Source: Chloroflexota bacterium (GTDB lineage Bacteria > Chloroflexota > Anaerolineae > Caldilineales > Caldilineaceae). Taken from it: 22,051 nt of DNA. The notes under the pieces were generated by a model that saw nothing but the letters and a program-made list of their open reading frames with translations, had not been told where the DNA came from and ran no database searches. Position numbers and translations under genes: made by a program. Each line of letters begins with the position of its first letter. Positions within the stretch are counted from its first letter, which is position 1. Below are positions 16,105 to 22,051 of the stretch, piece by piece. The DNA lies in NCBI GenBank assembly GCA_003577005.1, contig QEUW01000079.1, positions 1 to 22,051 of the forward strand. Reading direction: 5' to 3'.

Positions 16105-16164
16105 GTACAAGTAAACATATTGGTGGCCGGCAGCACCTGGCAGGAGACAAAGATTTAGCCAAGA

Positions 16165-16256
16165 TAGACCGCAGATACAGCGGGTTTGGCAGATTGACAC
16201 GGATCGCTTGAGTGCGCTCCGAGAGAATTCGCCAAGTTCACCACATCTGCGGTTTA
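16165..16256. repeat. Separated inverted repeat with CCGCAGAT core
   Basis: TAGACCGCAGAT (16165-16176) and ATCTGCGGTTTA (16245-16256) are complementary at 11 of 12 positions, 68 bases apart. It lies just beyond the DUF4340 gene and could form a stem in the transcript. The CCGCAGAT core recurs in the 19430-19476 hairpin. Confidence 0.5.
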
Positions 16257-16287
16257 GCGTTGGTTTTGGATCGTTTTGCGGAAAAGA

Positions 16288-16316
16288 TTGTCAAAGGCCG
16301 CCCGACCAGGTACAAT
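16288..16316 (+). promoter_or_regulatory. Sigma70-like promoter of the DUF4058 gene
   Basis: TTGTCA (16288-16293) and TACAAT (16311-16316) are separated by exactly 17 bases, each one base off consensus. Transcription would start near 16323, about 53 bases before the DUF4058 ATG, so this gene is probably transcribed independently of the ABC cassette. Confidence 0.65.
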
Positions 16317-16375
16317 AGACTAGAGCAGATGGCGCTGCACGACGAGGATGGCGGCGTACAGAGAGGAGTTCAGCG

Positions 16376-17167
16376 ATGCCATCACCGTTTCCAGGTATGG
16401 ACCCGTATATCGAGACACCAAGAATTTGGTCGGATTTTCATGGCGACCTGGCCGGAGAAATTCGGGCTGAACTCAACCGTAGCATTCGTCCCACCTATTA
16501 CGCGGGACTCACGCCATATGTGACGTATGAGACGATTGAGGTCACCCAACGGAAAACAGAGGGCATCCGGCCGGACGTGGGGATTTGGAAGACGCCAGAG
16601 GGTCCGCTGGCCACGGCGACCGTTCCGCTTGTTGAAACCAAGCCAGTAGAAAGTATGATCGCCCTTGAACTGCCGCTTGAACTCTTTAGCGTCGAGATAC
16701 GCACAGCCGCCGACGATTTCCTGGTGACTTCCATCGAGATTCTCTCACCGGTCAACAAGCGGCGCGGGCACGACGCCCATATCGATTATCTGCGTAAACG
16801 CCGCGAGCTATTACGTTCGGCGGCACACCTCATCGAGATCGACCTCTTACGCGCGGGCGTCCGTCCGCCACTGGACCAGCCTGTGCCGCTGGCGCCCTAT
16901 TACGTGATGTTGAGCCGCGCCACCCATCGTCCCCATGTCTCCGTCTGGCCGATCCCCTTGAACGCGCGCCTGCCGGTGATCCCCGTTCCCCTGCTCGAAC
17001 CCGACCCTGATGTTTCGCTCGATTTGAGCGCCATCGTTGCTTCGGTCTATGAGCGGGGTGGCTACGATGCTCGGATCGACTACCGGCAGCCTGTTCCACC
17101 GCCGGCGCTGTCAGAAGATGAAGCGGCGTGGGTAGAAGAGTTGCTGGCGCCTGTGCGCAACGGATAA
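16376..17167 (+). CDS. DUF4058 protein, Uma2-like in motif layout
   Basis: A 263-residue protein of the DUF4058 family, common in Cyanobacteria and Chloroflexota and of unknown function. The N-terminus MPSPFPGMDPYIE and the next WSDFHGDLAGEIRAELN are family hallmarks. The AGAGAGGAGT ribosome site precedes the ATG. Residues RPDVG (65-69), then VEIR (106-109), ILSPVNK (122-128) and IEIDLLR (153-159) resemble the PD...E..LSP arrangement of Uma2-type PD-(D/E)XK nuclease-like proteins; a nuclease-like fold is only an inference. No membrane segment is seen. It converges on the acetyltransferase gene with eight bases between stop codons. Confidence 0.85.
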   Translation: MPSPFPGMDPYIETPRIWSDFHGDLAGEIRAELNRSIRPTYYAGLTPYVTYETIEVTQRKTEGIRPDVGIWKTPEGPLATATVPLVETKPVESMIALELPLELFSVEIRTAADDFLVTSIEILSPVNKRRGHDAHIDYLRKRRELLRSAAHLIEIDLLRAGVRPPLDQPVPLAPYYVMLSRATHRPHVSVWPIPLNARLPVIPVPLLEPDPDVSLDLSAIVASVYERGGYDARIDYRQPVPPPALSEDEAAWVEELLAPVRNG

Positions 17168-17175
17168 TAACGGCT

Positions 17176-17670
17176 TTACGCAGAGCTTCGCCGCGCGGGC
17201 AACGCACTCCGGAGCACCAGCCGCATCACCTCCTCGCCGTCGATGACATCGCCCGTCTTTACAAAACCGATACTGGTGTAAAGCCGGGCCGCGACGACGT
17301 TCTGCGGGTGGACGGTCAGGAAGACATCGGTGCAGGTGGCGTATTTGCGCCGCACGCCTTGCAAAAAATCGACTAACGCCGCCCGTCCGTATCCTTTCCC
17401 CTGGTAGCGTTTGTCGATGAGAAACCCGCCAATCGAGCAATATTTGATCTCACCCGGGTAATAGATAAAGCTATAAAAACCCACCATCGCGCGGCCAGCG
17501 TAGATAGCGAAGGGGTCGTAGACCGCCCCATCGGGCTGGATGTAAGCTTTGGCCAGCGACACCGCCACCGACGGGGTGAAGTCACGCTGATCGGGGTGGA
17601 TCTCCAGCGCAATCGCTTCGCGCCAGTTGGCCGCAGTGACAGGGCGGGTGGTGATCTTGACTGTACTCAT
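17176..17670 (-). CDS. GNAT acetyltransferase, SpeG/BltD-like
   Basis: A 164-residue GNAT acetyltransferase that would transfer acetyl from acetyl-CoA to an amine. The acetyl-CoA motif A is QGKGYG (90-95) within RYQGKGYGRAALVDFL. The N-terminal TRPVTAANWREAIALEIHPDQRDF resembles diamine/polyamine acetyltransferases of the BltD group, which acetylate spermidine and related polyamines; this substrate is a guess. The ATG (17670-17668) overlaps the hicA stop by ATGA, so translation is probably coupled. No separate promoter is visible. An acetyltransferase as third gene of a toxin-antitoxin operon is notable (see findings). Confidence 0.85.
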   Translation of the reverse strand: MSTVKITTRPVTAANWREAIALEIHPDQRDFTPSVAVSLAKAYIQPDGAVYDPFAIYAGRAMVGFYSFIYYPGEIKYCSIGGFLIDKRYQGKGYGRAALVDFLQGVRRKYATCTDVFLTVHPQNVVAARLYTSIGFVKTGDVIDGEEVMRLVLRSALPARRSSA

Positions 17671-17879
17671 AAATCGTCGGGTGTCAACCCGGTCCGTTTG
17701 GCAATGCGCACCAACATGCGTGGCCCGATCTCTTCCTGGTCATGAAAGGCGAAGACAAAATCAGGCCAGCCTTCCCGCGCTAGGGTTTTATGAGAGCCAG
17801 ATGTACGTTTCATCTGCCAACCAATGCGCAACAAAGCCGCAAGTACACGGCGTGCCTTTGTTGACGGCCATTGACTCAT
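17667..17879 (-). CDS. hicA: HicA-type mRNA interferase toxin
   Basis: A 70-residue toxin of the HicA family, a small double-stranded-RNA-binding-fold RNase that cleaves mRNA when not held by HicB. The conserved catalytic histidine sits in GSH (residues 28-30), within QMKRTSGSHKTLAREGWPDF. The C-terminus (FAFHDQEEIGPRMLVRIAKR followed by TGLTPDDL) is typical of the form found in Cyanobacteria and Chloroflexota. It overlaps the upstream hicB stop by ATGA and in turn overlaps the acetyltransferase start the same way. Length and key residue are intact, so it should be functional. Confidence 0.9.
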   Translation of the reverse strand: MSQWPSTKARRVLAALLRIGWQMKRTSGSHKTLAREGWPDFVFAFHDQEEIGPRMLVRIAKRTGLTPDDL

Positions 17880-18094
17880 GTCGCCTCGGCAAATGTAATG
17901 CTCATCCAGGTAGGCAGTTCTTCACCATGTTCGAGACGTTCGGCAACCACGCGCAGCGCAAGCGCCTTGACCCGGGCGATGGCCGCGCCTGATGTCTGAC
18001 CGTAAGCCAGTGCTCCAGGCAATTCAACGACTTCAGCAATCCAACGTCCATCAACTTCCTGCTCATAATCGATAGTGAATTGAATGTCTTCCAT
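17876..18094 (-). CDS. hicB: HicB-type antitoxin
   Basis: A 72-residue HicB antitoxin with the partial RNase H-like fold, recognised from DYEQEVDGRWIAEVVELPGA (9-28) and the YGQTSGAAIARVKALALRVV stretch (31-50). HicB binds HicA and blocks its active site. This short form lacks a C-terminal DNA-binding domain, so it may not autorepress as the longer HicB proteins do. GGGAG precedes the ATG at 18094. It lies 62 bases after the ychF stop and could be read from the ychF transcript. Confidence 0.9.
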   Translation of the reverse strand: MEDIQFTIDYEQEVDGRWIAEVVELPGALAYGQTSGAAIARVKALALRVVAERLEHGEELPTWMSITFAEAT

Positions 18095-18156
18095 GTTTTA
18101 TCTCCCTGGCTAAACCTTTGAGGAACAGGTTCGCCTAGGTATGCGTCACGGTGGCG

Positions 18157-19257
18157 CTACACGTTAAACCGGAAGTGCATGACATCGCCATCTTGCACAA
18201 CATATTCCTTGCCTTCGACCCGCATCGCACCGGCGGCTTTGGCGGCGGCTTCACCCCCGAAGTGAACGTAGACTTCGTAGGGAATCACTTCGGCGCGGAT
18301 AAAGCCGCGTTCGAAGTCGGTGTGAATTTCGCCGGCAGCCTGGGGCGCTTTGGCTCCTTTGTGGACGGTCCAGGCGTGAACCTCTTTGGGCCCGGCGGTA
18401 AAAAAGCTGATCAGCCCCAGCGCCCGGTAACCCTTATGGATCACCTGTTCCAGCCCGCTCTCCTCAACGCCTAGCGAAGCAAGAAACTCGTGGCGCTCCT
18501 CATCGGTCAGGCCGGCCATCTCCTCTTCGAGCCGGGCGCAGAGTACGACGACTTCGGCGCCCTGTTCGGCGGCGATGGCGCGCACCGCTTGCACATATTC
18601 GTTCTCTGTGCCCAGGTCCGACTCGTTGACATTGGCGGCAAAGATGACCGGTTTGCCGGTGAGAAAACGCATCTCGCGGTTGAAGGACTGGAAGAGTTCG
18701 CTCTCTTTGTTTGGATAGGCGGCCACCGGTTTACCAGTTTCGAGCAGCGCCTTGAGCTTGTGGGCAAGCTCGACCGTGGGTTGCAATTTTTTCTCATGGT
18801 GCGCCTGGCGCTCGATGCGAGCCAGCCGGTTCTCCAATTGTTGCAGGTCGGCCAACATCAGCTCGGTGTTGATGACCTCGATATCATCGCGCGGGTCTGG
18901 GCGGGACGCCACATGCACGACGTTCTCGTCGTCAAAACAACGCACCACGTGGACGATGGCCGCGGTCTCGCGGATGTTGGCGAGAAACTGGTTGCCCAAC
19001 CCCTCGCCCCGGCTGGCCCCTTTGACCAGCCCGGCGATATCGATAAATTCCACCGTGGTGTAGACCACCTTTTCCGGCTTGACGATTTCGGCCAGCTTAT
19101 CAACGCGCGGGTCCGGCACCGGAACCACCGCCCGGTTTGGTTCGATGGTGCAGAACGGGTAGTTCGCAACCGCCGCGTTTTGTGTTTTTGTCAACGCGTT
19201 AAAGGTCGTACTCTTGCCCACATTGGGCAGTCCGACGATTCCGATCCCTAATGCCAT
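18157..19257 (-). CDS. ychF: YchF/OLA1-type ribosome-associated GTPase/ATPase
   Basis: A 366-residue protein, the usual length for YchF. The G1 motif is GLPNVGKST (9-17), the G3 segment is [20 protein letters not shown], and the G4 position reads NVNE (in [11 protein letters not shown]), the noncanonical motif that favours ATP over GTP in YchF. The C-terminal TGS domain ends in [18 protein letters not shown]. YchF associates with ribosomes and 70S complexes and has been linked to stress responses. AAGGAAT lies upstream of the ATG. It is a housekeeping gene here flanked by intergenic inverted repeats upstream (19282-19476). Confidence 0.96.
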   Translation of the reverse strand: MALGIGIVGLPNVGKSTTFNALTKTQNAAVANYPFCTIEPNRAVVPVPDPRVDKLAEIVKPEKVVYTTVEFIDIAGLVKGASRGEGLGNQFLANIRETAAIVHVVRCFDDENVVHVASRPDPRDDIEVINTELMLADLQQLENRLARIERQAHHEKKLQPTVELAHKLKALLETGKPVAAYPNKESELFQSFNREMRFLTGKPVIFAANVNESDLGTENEYVQAVRAIAAEQGAEVVVLCARLEEEMAGLTDEERHEFLASLGVEESGLEQVIHKGYRALGLISFFTAGPKEVHAWTVHKGAKAPQAAGEIHTDFERGFIRAEVIPYEVYVHFGGEAAAKAAGAMRVEGKEYVVQDGDVMHFRFNV

Positions 19258-19281
19258 ATAATTCCTTCATTTGTAACTATC

Positions 19282-19406
19282 TCGACAACGTCAAATTGGC
19301 AAGAGCGGGGTGAACCGACCTCCGGGAGGTGACCCGAGCAGGTCTCGCCAAACCAACTTGTTTGCGGTCACCTCCCGGAGGTCTTGTCGAAATTTAACGT
19401 TGTCGA
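19282..19406. repeat. Nested inverted repeat upstream of ychF
   Basis: Outer arms TCGACAACGTCAAATT (19282-19297) and AATTTAACGTTGTCGA (19391-19406) are complementary at 15 of 16 positions. Inside them lie perfect 18-bp arms, GACCTCCGGGAGGTGACC (19317-19334) and GGTCACCTCCCGGAGGTC (19366-19383), each containing a near-palindrome ACCTCC-G-GGAGGT. The element spans 125 bases in the gap between the acetyltransferase stop and the ychF start. It encodes no protein and may be a structured RNA, terminator or small mobile repeat. Confidence 0.8.
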
Positions 19407-19429
19407 ACTATGCACAAAGTAATGTTCAT

Positions 19430-19476
19430 CCGCAGATTGCGCAGCTTTTCAACTATGCAAACTGCGCAATCTGCGG
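19430..19476. repeat. Perfect 15-bp hairpin with CCGCAGATT arms
   Basis: CCGCAGATTGCGCAG (19430-19444) and CTGCGCAATCTGCGG (19462-19476) pair perfectly across a 17-base loop. TGTTCA and TGAACA just outside extend the symmetry with mismatches between. It follows the acetyltransferase stop on the minus strand by about 55 bases and could terminate that transcript; no clear U-run follows. Confidence 0.7.
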
Positions 19477-19532
19477 CTAAGTCTGAACAATAAGTGTACC
19501 ACCGGGCTGGAAAATCGACGAAAGCGAGAGGC

Positions 19533-20033
19533 TCAAACTGAGGGTGGACAGGTGGTCCTCATGGCGATGACGCGCAGGCGTGGCCGGCCTACCAGCGGCG
19601 GCAGGCGTCCCACCCAGTTGCCCAACCGGTGGATGCGCGCCAGCGAAATGGGCAGACCAGGCCGCTCGACGCGGCGGAACCCCAGCCGCTCGTAATAGCC
19701 TTCCAGTTCGGCCAGACAGAAGAGATAGAGGTCGCCCGTGTGCCGGGCCAGCAAGGCGCGCACGATGGCGCTGCCGACCCCGGCGCCGCGGCGGTCGGCG
19801 GCGACGACGAGCGACGCCAGCTCTGGCGCGCCGTCGCGGTGGCGCTTGATCTGCCCGATGCCGATGACTCTGTGTCCTTCCTCGGCCACGAGAAAACAAG
19901 CGGGGTTGAGGTTGATACGGTTGAAGTCACCGGACCGCATCAGGTTGAGAATGGCCGGGCGGTCAGCCTCCGTAGCGGGGCGGATGTGGAATGGGGGGTG
20001 GGGAGTGGGAAGTGGGGAATGGTGGTTGGTCAT
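19533..20033 (-). CDS. GNAT-family N-acetyltransferase
   Basis: A 166-residue acetyltransferase. The core begins at IRPATEADRPAILNLMRSGD (17-36) and the acetyl-CoA motif is RRGAGVG (81-87) in AADRRGAGVGSAIVRAL. GYYERLGFRRV near residue 120 is the usual C-terminal beta-bulge region. The ATG at 20033 directly abuts the stop codon of the enolase-superfamily gene (TAAATG), with no clear ribosome site, so translation likely depends on reinitiation from the upstream gene. The first 15 residues (NHHSPLPTPHPP) come from a C/T-rich repeat-like stretch and probably form a disordered extension. The substrate is unknown. Confidence 0.82.
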   Translation of the reverse strand: MTNHHSPLPTPHPPFHIRPATEADRPAILNLMRSGDFNRINLNPACFLVAEEGHRVIGIGQIKRHRDGAPELASLVVAADRRGAGVGSAIVRALLARHTGDLYLFCLAELEGYYERLGFRRVERPGLPISLARIHRLGNWVGRLPPLVGRPRLRVIAMRTTCPPSV

Positions 20034-21134
20034 TTATCGGACAGTCGCGGCGCGGAGAAGGTTTGGCTCGATACGTACATCGAGCACTTCGGCCAGGGTG
20101 AGAAAGCCATCGCGGATGGCAAGCGGACGGTCGAGGATGTCCTCTTTGAGTTTGAGAAAGAAGCTCAACTCGCTGGGGTGGTCAATGCCGGGCAGAGCGG
20201 CAAAGAGCGCCGTGCGCACGGTCCCCAACCCGGCGCTGGCCTGCGAGCCAACCATCACCCCTTTGCCGGCGGCCAGCGCCTGGGCCAGCATCTGGCGCGA
20301 TTCGGTGTAGCCGGTGCGGGCGGTCTTGACGTTGAGGATGTCAAAGGTGTCAAAGGCCAGTTCGCGGTGCAGGTCGCGTACGGTGAAGCAACTGTCATCA
20401 GCAATGAGCGGCATGGCTCTTGCGGCGCGCAACGCCGCGCGTTCGCCCAGCAGCTCCACGGGTAGCGGCTCTTCGCAGTAGAGAAGGCCCAGGTCGCGTA
20501 GATGGGCCAGCTTCCAACCTGCTTCGCCGGGCGTCAGGCATTCGTTGGCGTCGGCGTAGAGGGTCATGGCGTCGCCAAACATCGCTTGCAGGTCGCGGAT
20601 ACGGGCCAGGTCTTCGTCCCATTCGCGCCCGACCTTGACTTTGAGCACGCGTACACCCTGCTCGTAGACCCGCTGCGCCTCGGCCAGGACACTCTCACGG
20701 TCGCCGATCCCCAAGATATAGCTGACCTTGACCCGCTCCGCCGTCACGCCCAGATGTTCGGCCAGCGAAATTCCTCTGGATTGGGCAAGGGCGTCGTGCA
20801 GCGCCATGTCGATTGCGCCTTTGGCGGCAAAATTGTACTTGACCTCCTGGAGCTTACTTTGCACGTGCGCCAGGGGGATGCCCACCACGCGCGGGGCCAG
20901 TTCGTGTTCGATGACGCTGGTGATGCTGTGGACCGTCTCGCCATAGATGGTGGGTCGCGGGGGTGCTTCGGCCACGCCGGTGGAGCCGTCGCTCAAGCGC
21001 ACCTGCACCAGTACATGGCGTACTTCGGCCAGCGTGCTGGCCTTGCCCCAGCGCAATTCGCCGCGCATGGGCAGGCGGAAGATCGCAGCAGCGATGGCAG
21101 CAATATGGAGGCTTGTATCGGCAAGATTCATCAT
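20034..21134 (-). CDS. Enolase superfamily enzyme, muconate-lactonizing/dipeptide epimerase type
   Basis: A 366-residue enzyme of the enolase superfamily, muconate lactonizing enzyme subgroup. The second-strand catalytic KxK is KVK (165-167). Metal ligands are D195 (in YADANE), E221 (in YCEEP) and D246 (in IADDS), and the opposite catalytic lysine is K270 (in LNVKTARTG). All key residues are present, so it should be active. Possible reactions include cycloisomerisation of muconate, epimerisation of an Ala-Glu type dipeptide or o-succinylbenzoate synthesis; sequence alone does not decide. No ribosome site is clear before the ATG at 21134; a second ATG follows directly. It lies 48 bases after the P-loop gene and abuts the acetyltransferase gene, probably one operon. 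Confidence 0.88.
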   Translation of the reverse strand: MMNLADTSLHIAAIAAAIFRLPMRGELRWGKASTLAEVRHVLVQVRLSDGSTGVAEAPPRPTIYGETVHSITSVIEHELAPRVVGIPLAHVQSKLQEVKYNFAAKGAIDMALHDALAQSRGISLAEHLGVTAERVKVSYILGIGDRESVLAEAQRVYEQGVRVLKVKVGREWDEDLARIRDLQAMFGDAMTLYADANECLTPGEAGWKLAHLRDLGLLYCEEPLPVELLGERAALRAARAMPLIADDSCFTVRDLHRELAFDTFDILNVKTARTGYTESRQMLAQALAAGKGVMVGSQASAGLGTVRTALFAALPGIDHPSELSFFLKLKEDILDRPLAIRDGFLTLAEVLDVRIEPNLLRAATVR

Positions 21135-21182
21135 CGGATAGCAGACCGGCGAGTGGGTTCGCGGCCCAAACAGGGTTTTTCT

Positions 21183-22028
21183 CTAAATGAGCAGCCGCCA
21201 ATCTTTCAACTGTTGAACGAGTCGCGCAACCACTTGGTCTGGTTCGTTCGTGCTGGTGTCGATCACCAGCGTGCGGTCAGCGGCCTGGGTTTGCAGCAGA
21301 TCGATGGCGGCGTAGGGGTCATAGTTGCGCCGTTCCTCGATCACGATCCGCAGTTTGGCGCGCAACTCATCGGCGGTCACATCGCCCTGTTGCACGAGCG
21401 AGAGCAGCGCCGCCTGTTCTGCGTCCGAAAACAGCGCCTGAGCCGCGAGCGCCCCCAGCGCTGCAAGATCGGGCCACGCTTGTTGTGGCTCACCTTTCTC
21501 CGGCAGGGCCACCTGGTCAAATCGATCGTTGCGCTGGAGCAAACGCTCGACGCGCACACGGTCTGGGGCGTGGAGGGCGACAAAGTGCGCCCGCGGCAGG
21601 CTCGTGACCGCATGGCTAACCTCGTCGGCTCCCCGCAGGCCGTCAAAGAGCAGAAATGAGCCCATCTGCGCCGGAGCAATCTGAAGTTGCCCCAGTGCAT
21701 GGCTCATCCCCCCAGGGTAGCGCTCGCGATAGCGCCGTGTGTAGGCGAAGCGCTGGCTGCGGTCGCTCACCGGTTCGATGGGGGCGCCCTCTGCAGCCTG
21801 CACCGCGGGGATGATGAGGCGGTCGGTCAGGTCGCGGCGATTGGGTAGCAGTGTATAGCCAGGTTGTTTTTGGGCCAGAGCGGCCAGTGTCGTGCTTTTT
21901 CCCACGCCGGTGAGGCCCACGATAATGGCGGAGGGCAAATCAGCAAGCGAGCGCCAACCGGCCGGCGCCGATGGGCCGGCTCCAATGCCAGGCGCAATCA
22001 TTGTCAATGAAACTGTTGGTCCGGTCAT
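21183..22028 (-). CDS. P-loop NTPase of unrecognised family
   Basis: A 281-residue protein with one clear Walker A motif, GLTGVGKST (38-46), preceded by a beta-strand-like SAIIVGL. The position resembling a Walker B is SFLLFDGLRG (about 123-132). A basic stretch RRYRERYPGGMSHALGQLQ and a downstream SLPRAHFVALHAPDRVRVERLL recall nucleoside or small-molecule kinases, but I do not recognise the family. The start at 22028 is the first ATG after a TATAAT only seven bases away, so the mRNA probably has almost no leader; the codon at 22028 is otherwise without ribosome site. An alternative start is the internal ATG at about residue 10. It is the first gene of a likely operon with the enolase-type enzyme and the acetyltransferase. 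Confidence 0.75.
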   Translation of the reverse strand: MTGPTVSLTMIAPGIGAGPSAPAGWRSLADLPSAIIVGLTGVGKSTTLAALAQKQPGYTLLPNRRDLTDRLIIPAVQAAEGAPIEPVSDRSQRFAYTRRYRERYPGGMSHALGQLQIAPAQMGSFLLFDGLRGADEVSHAVTSLPRAHFVALHAPDRVRVERLLQRNDRFDQVALPEKGEPQQAWPDLAALGALAAQALFSDAEQAALLSLVQQGDVTADELRAKLRIVIEERRNYDPYAAIDLLQTQAADRTLVIDTSTNEPDQVVARLVQQLKDWRLLI

Positions 22029-22035
22029 AGTTGCT

Positions 22036-22041
22036 ATTATA
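22036..22041 (-). promoter_or_regulatory. -10 box (TATAAT) of an apparently leaderless gene
   Basis: The complement reads TATAAT at 22041-22036, seven bases before the ATG (22028). Transcription from it would begin close to the start codon. The matching -35 would lie beyond the right edge, so the promoter is only half visible. Confidence 0.5.
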
Positions 22042-22051
22042 GTGCGATTGC

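Noticed and set aside
18490..19251. Long plus-strand frame of 253 codons opposite ychF
   Set aside because: It lies wholly antisense to ychF, whose full-length product has all its motifs, and has no domain or ribosome site of its own.
19317..19383. CRISPR-like repeat
   Set aside because: Only two copies, in inverted orientation and with no regular spacers, so it is an inverted repeat rather than a CRISPR array.
20502..21659. Plus-strand frame of 385 codons across the enolase-type and P-loop genes
   Set aside because: It is antisense to two genes with intact catalytic motifs, spans their intergenic gap, and is rich in Gln/His/Val as expected of a shadow frame.

Overview
The window looks like chromosomal DNA of a GC-rich Chloroflexota bacterium, most likely of the Anaerolineae/Caldilineales type. 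This is inferred from the gene mix (CUT1 sugar transporter with several Gfo/Idh/MocA oxidoreductases, DUF4058, short HicB/HicA, a GldF-GldG-like fusion, scattered AT-rich hairpins between genes); no rRNA or marker alignment was possible. Genes are dense, with Shine-Dalgarno sites before most starts. No tRNA, rRNA or CRISPR array was recognised.

Layout. (1) Positions 1-524, minus strand: the start of a membrane-anchored P-loop GTPase that runs off the left edge. (2) 525-1866: a gene-poor stretch with a truncated IS1182-type transposase fragment (899-1249, minus), ending in a strong sigma70-like promoter with a tandem 16-bp repeat. (3) 1867-9950, plus strand: a seven-gene carbohydrate cluster. 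It has a Tat/lipoprotein solute-binding protein, two CUT1 permeases, two Gfo/Idh/MocA oxidoreductases, a DUF6807 ('PmoA-like') protein and a third oxidoreductase. There is no ATPase, glycosidase, kinase or isomerase, so the cluster presumably imports a glycoside or modified sugar and processes it by redox chemistry. (4) 9951-10924: non-coding or decayed DNA with remains of a broken minus-strand gene. (5) 10925-16104, plus strand: a three-gene ABC cassette related to the gliding-motility GldA/GldF/GldG family, consisting of an ATPase, a fused GldF-GldG-like membrane protein and a membrane-anchored DUF4340 protein. Both intergenic junctions carry inverted repeats. (6) 16376-17167, plus strand: a DUF4058 protein with its own clear promoter.

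(7) 17176-22028, all minus strand. Read in transcription order from the right edge, this contains a P-loop protein of unknown family with an apparently leaderless start, an enolase-superfamily enzyme (muconate-lactonizing subgroup), a GNAT acetyltransferase directly abutting it, a 275-bp spacer with two striking inverted repeats, the universal GTPase YchF, then hicB, hicA and a SpeG/BltD-like GNAT acetyltransferase, these last three overlapping by ATGA at each junction.

The most interesting points are the oxidoreductase/DUF6807 sugar cluster, where two of three oxidoreductases carry ETP instead of the EKP motif; the hicB-hicA-GNAT overlap operon; the GldF-GldG fusion cassette; and the structured intergenic repeats around 3263-3305, 14883-14967 and 19282-19476.
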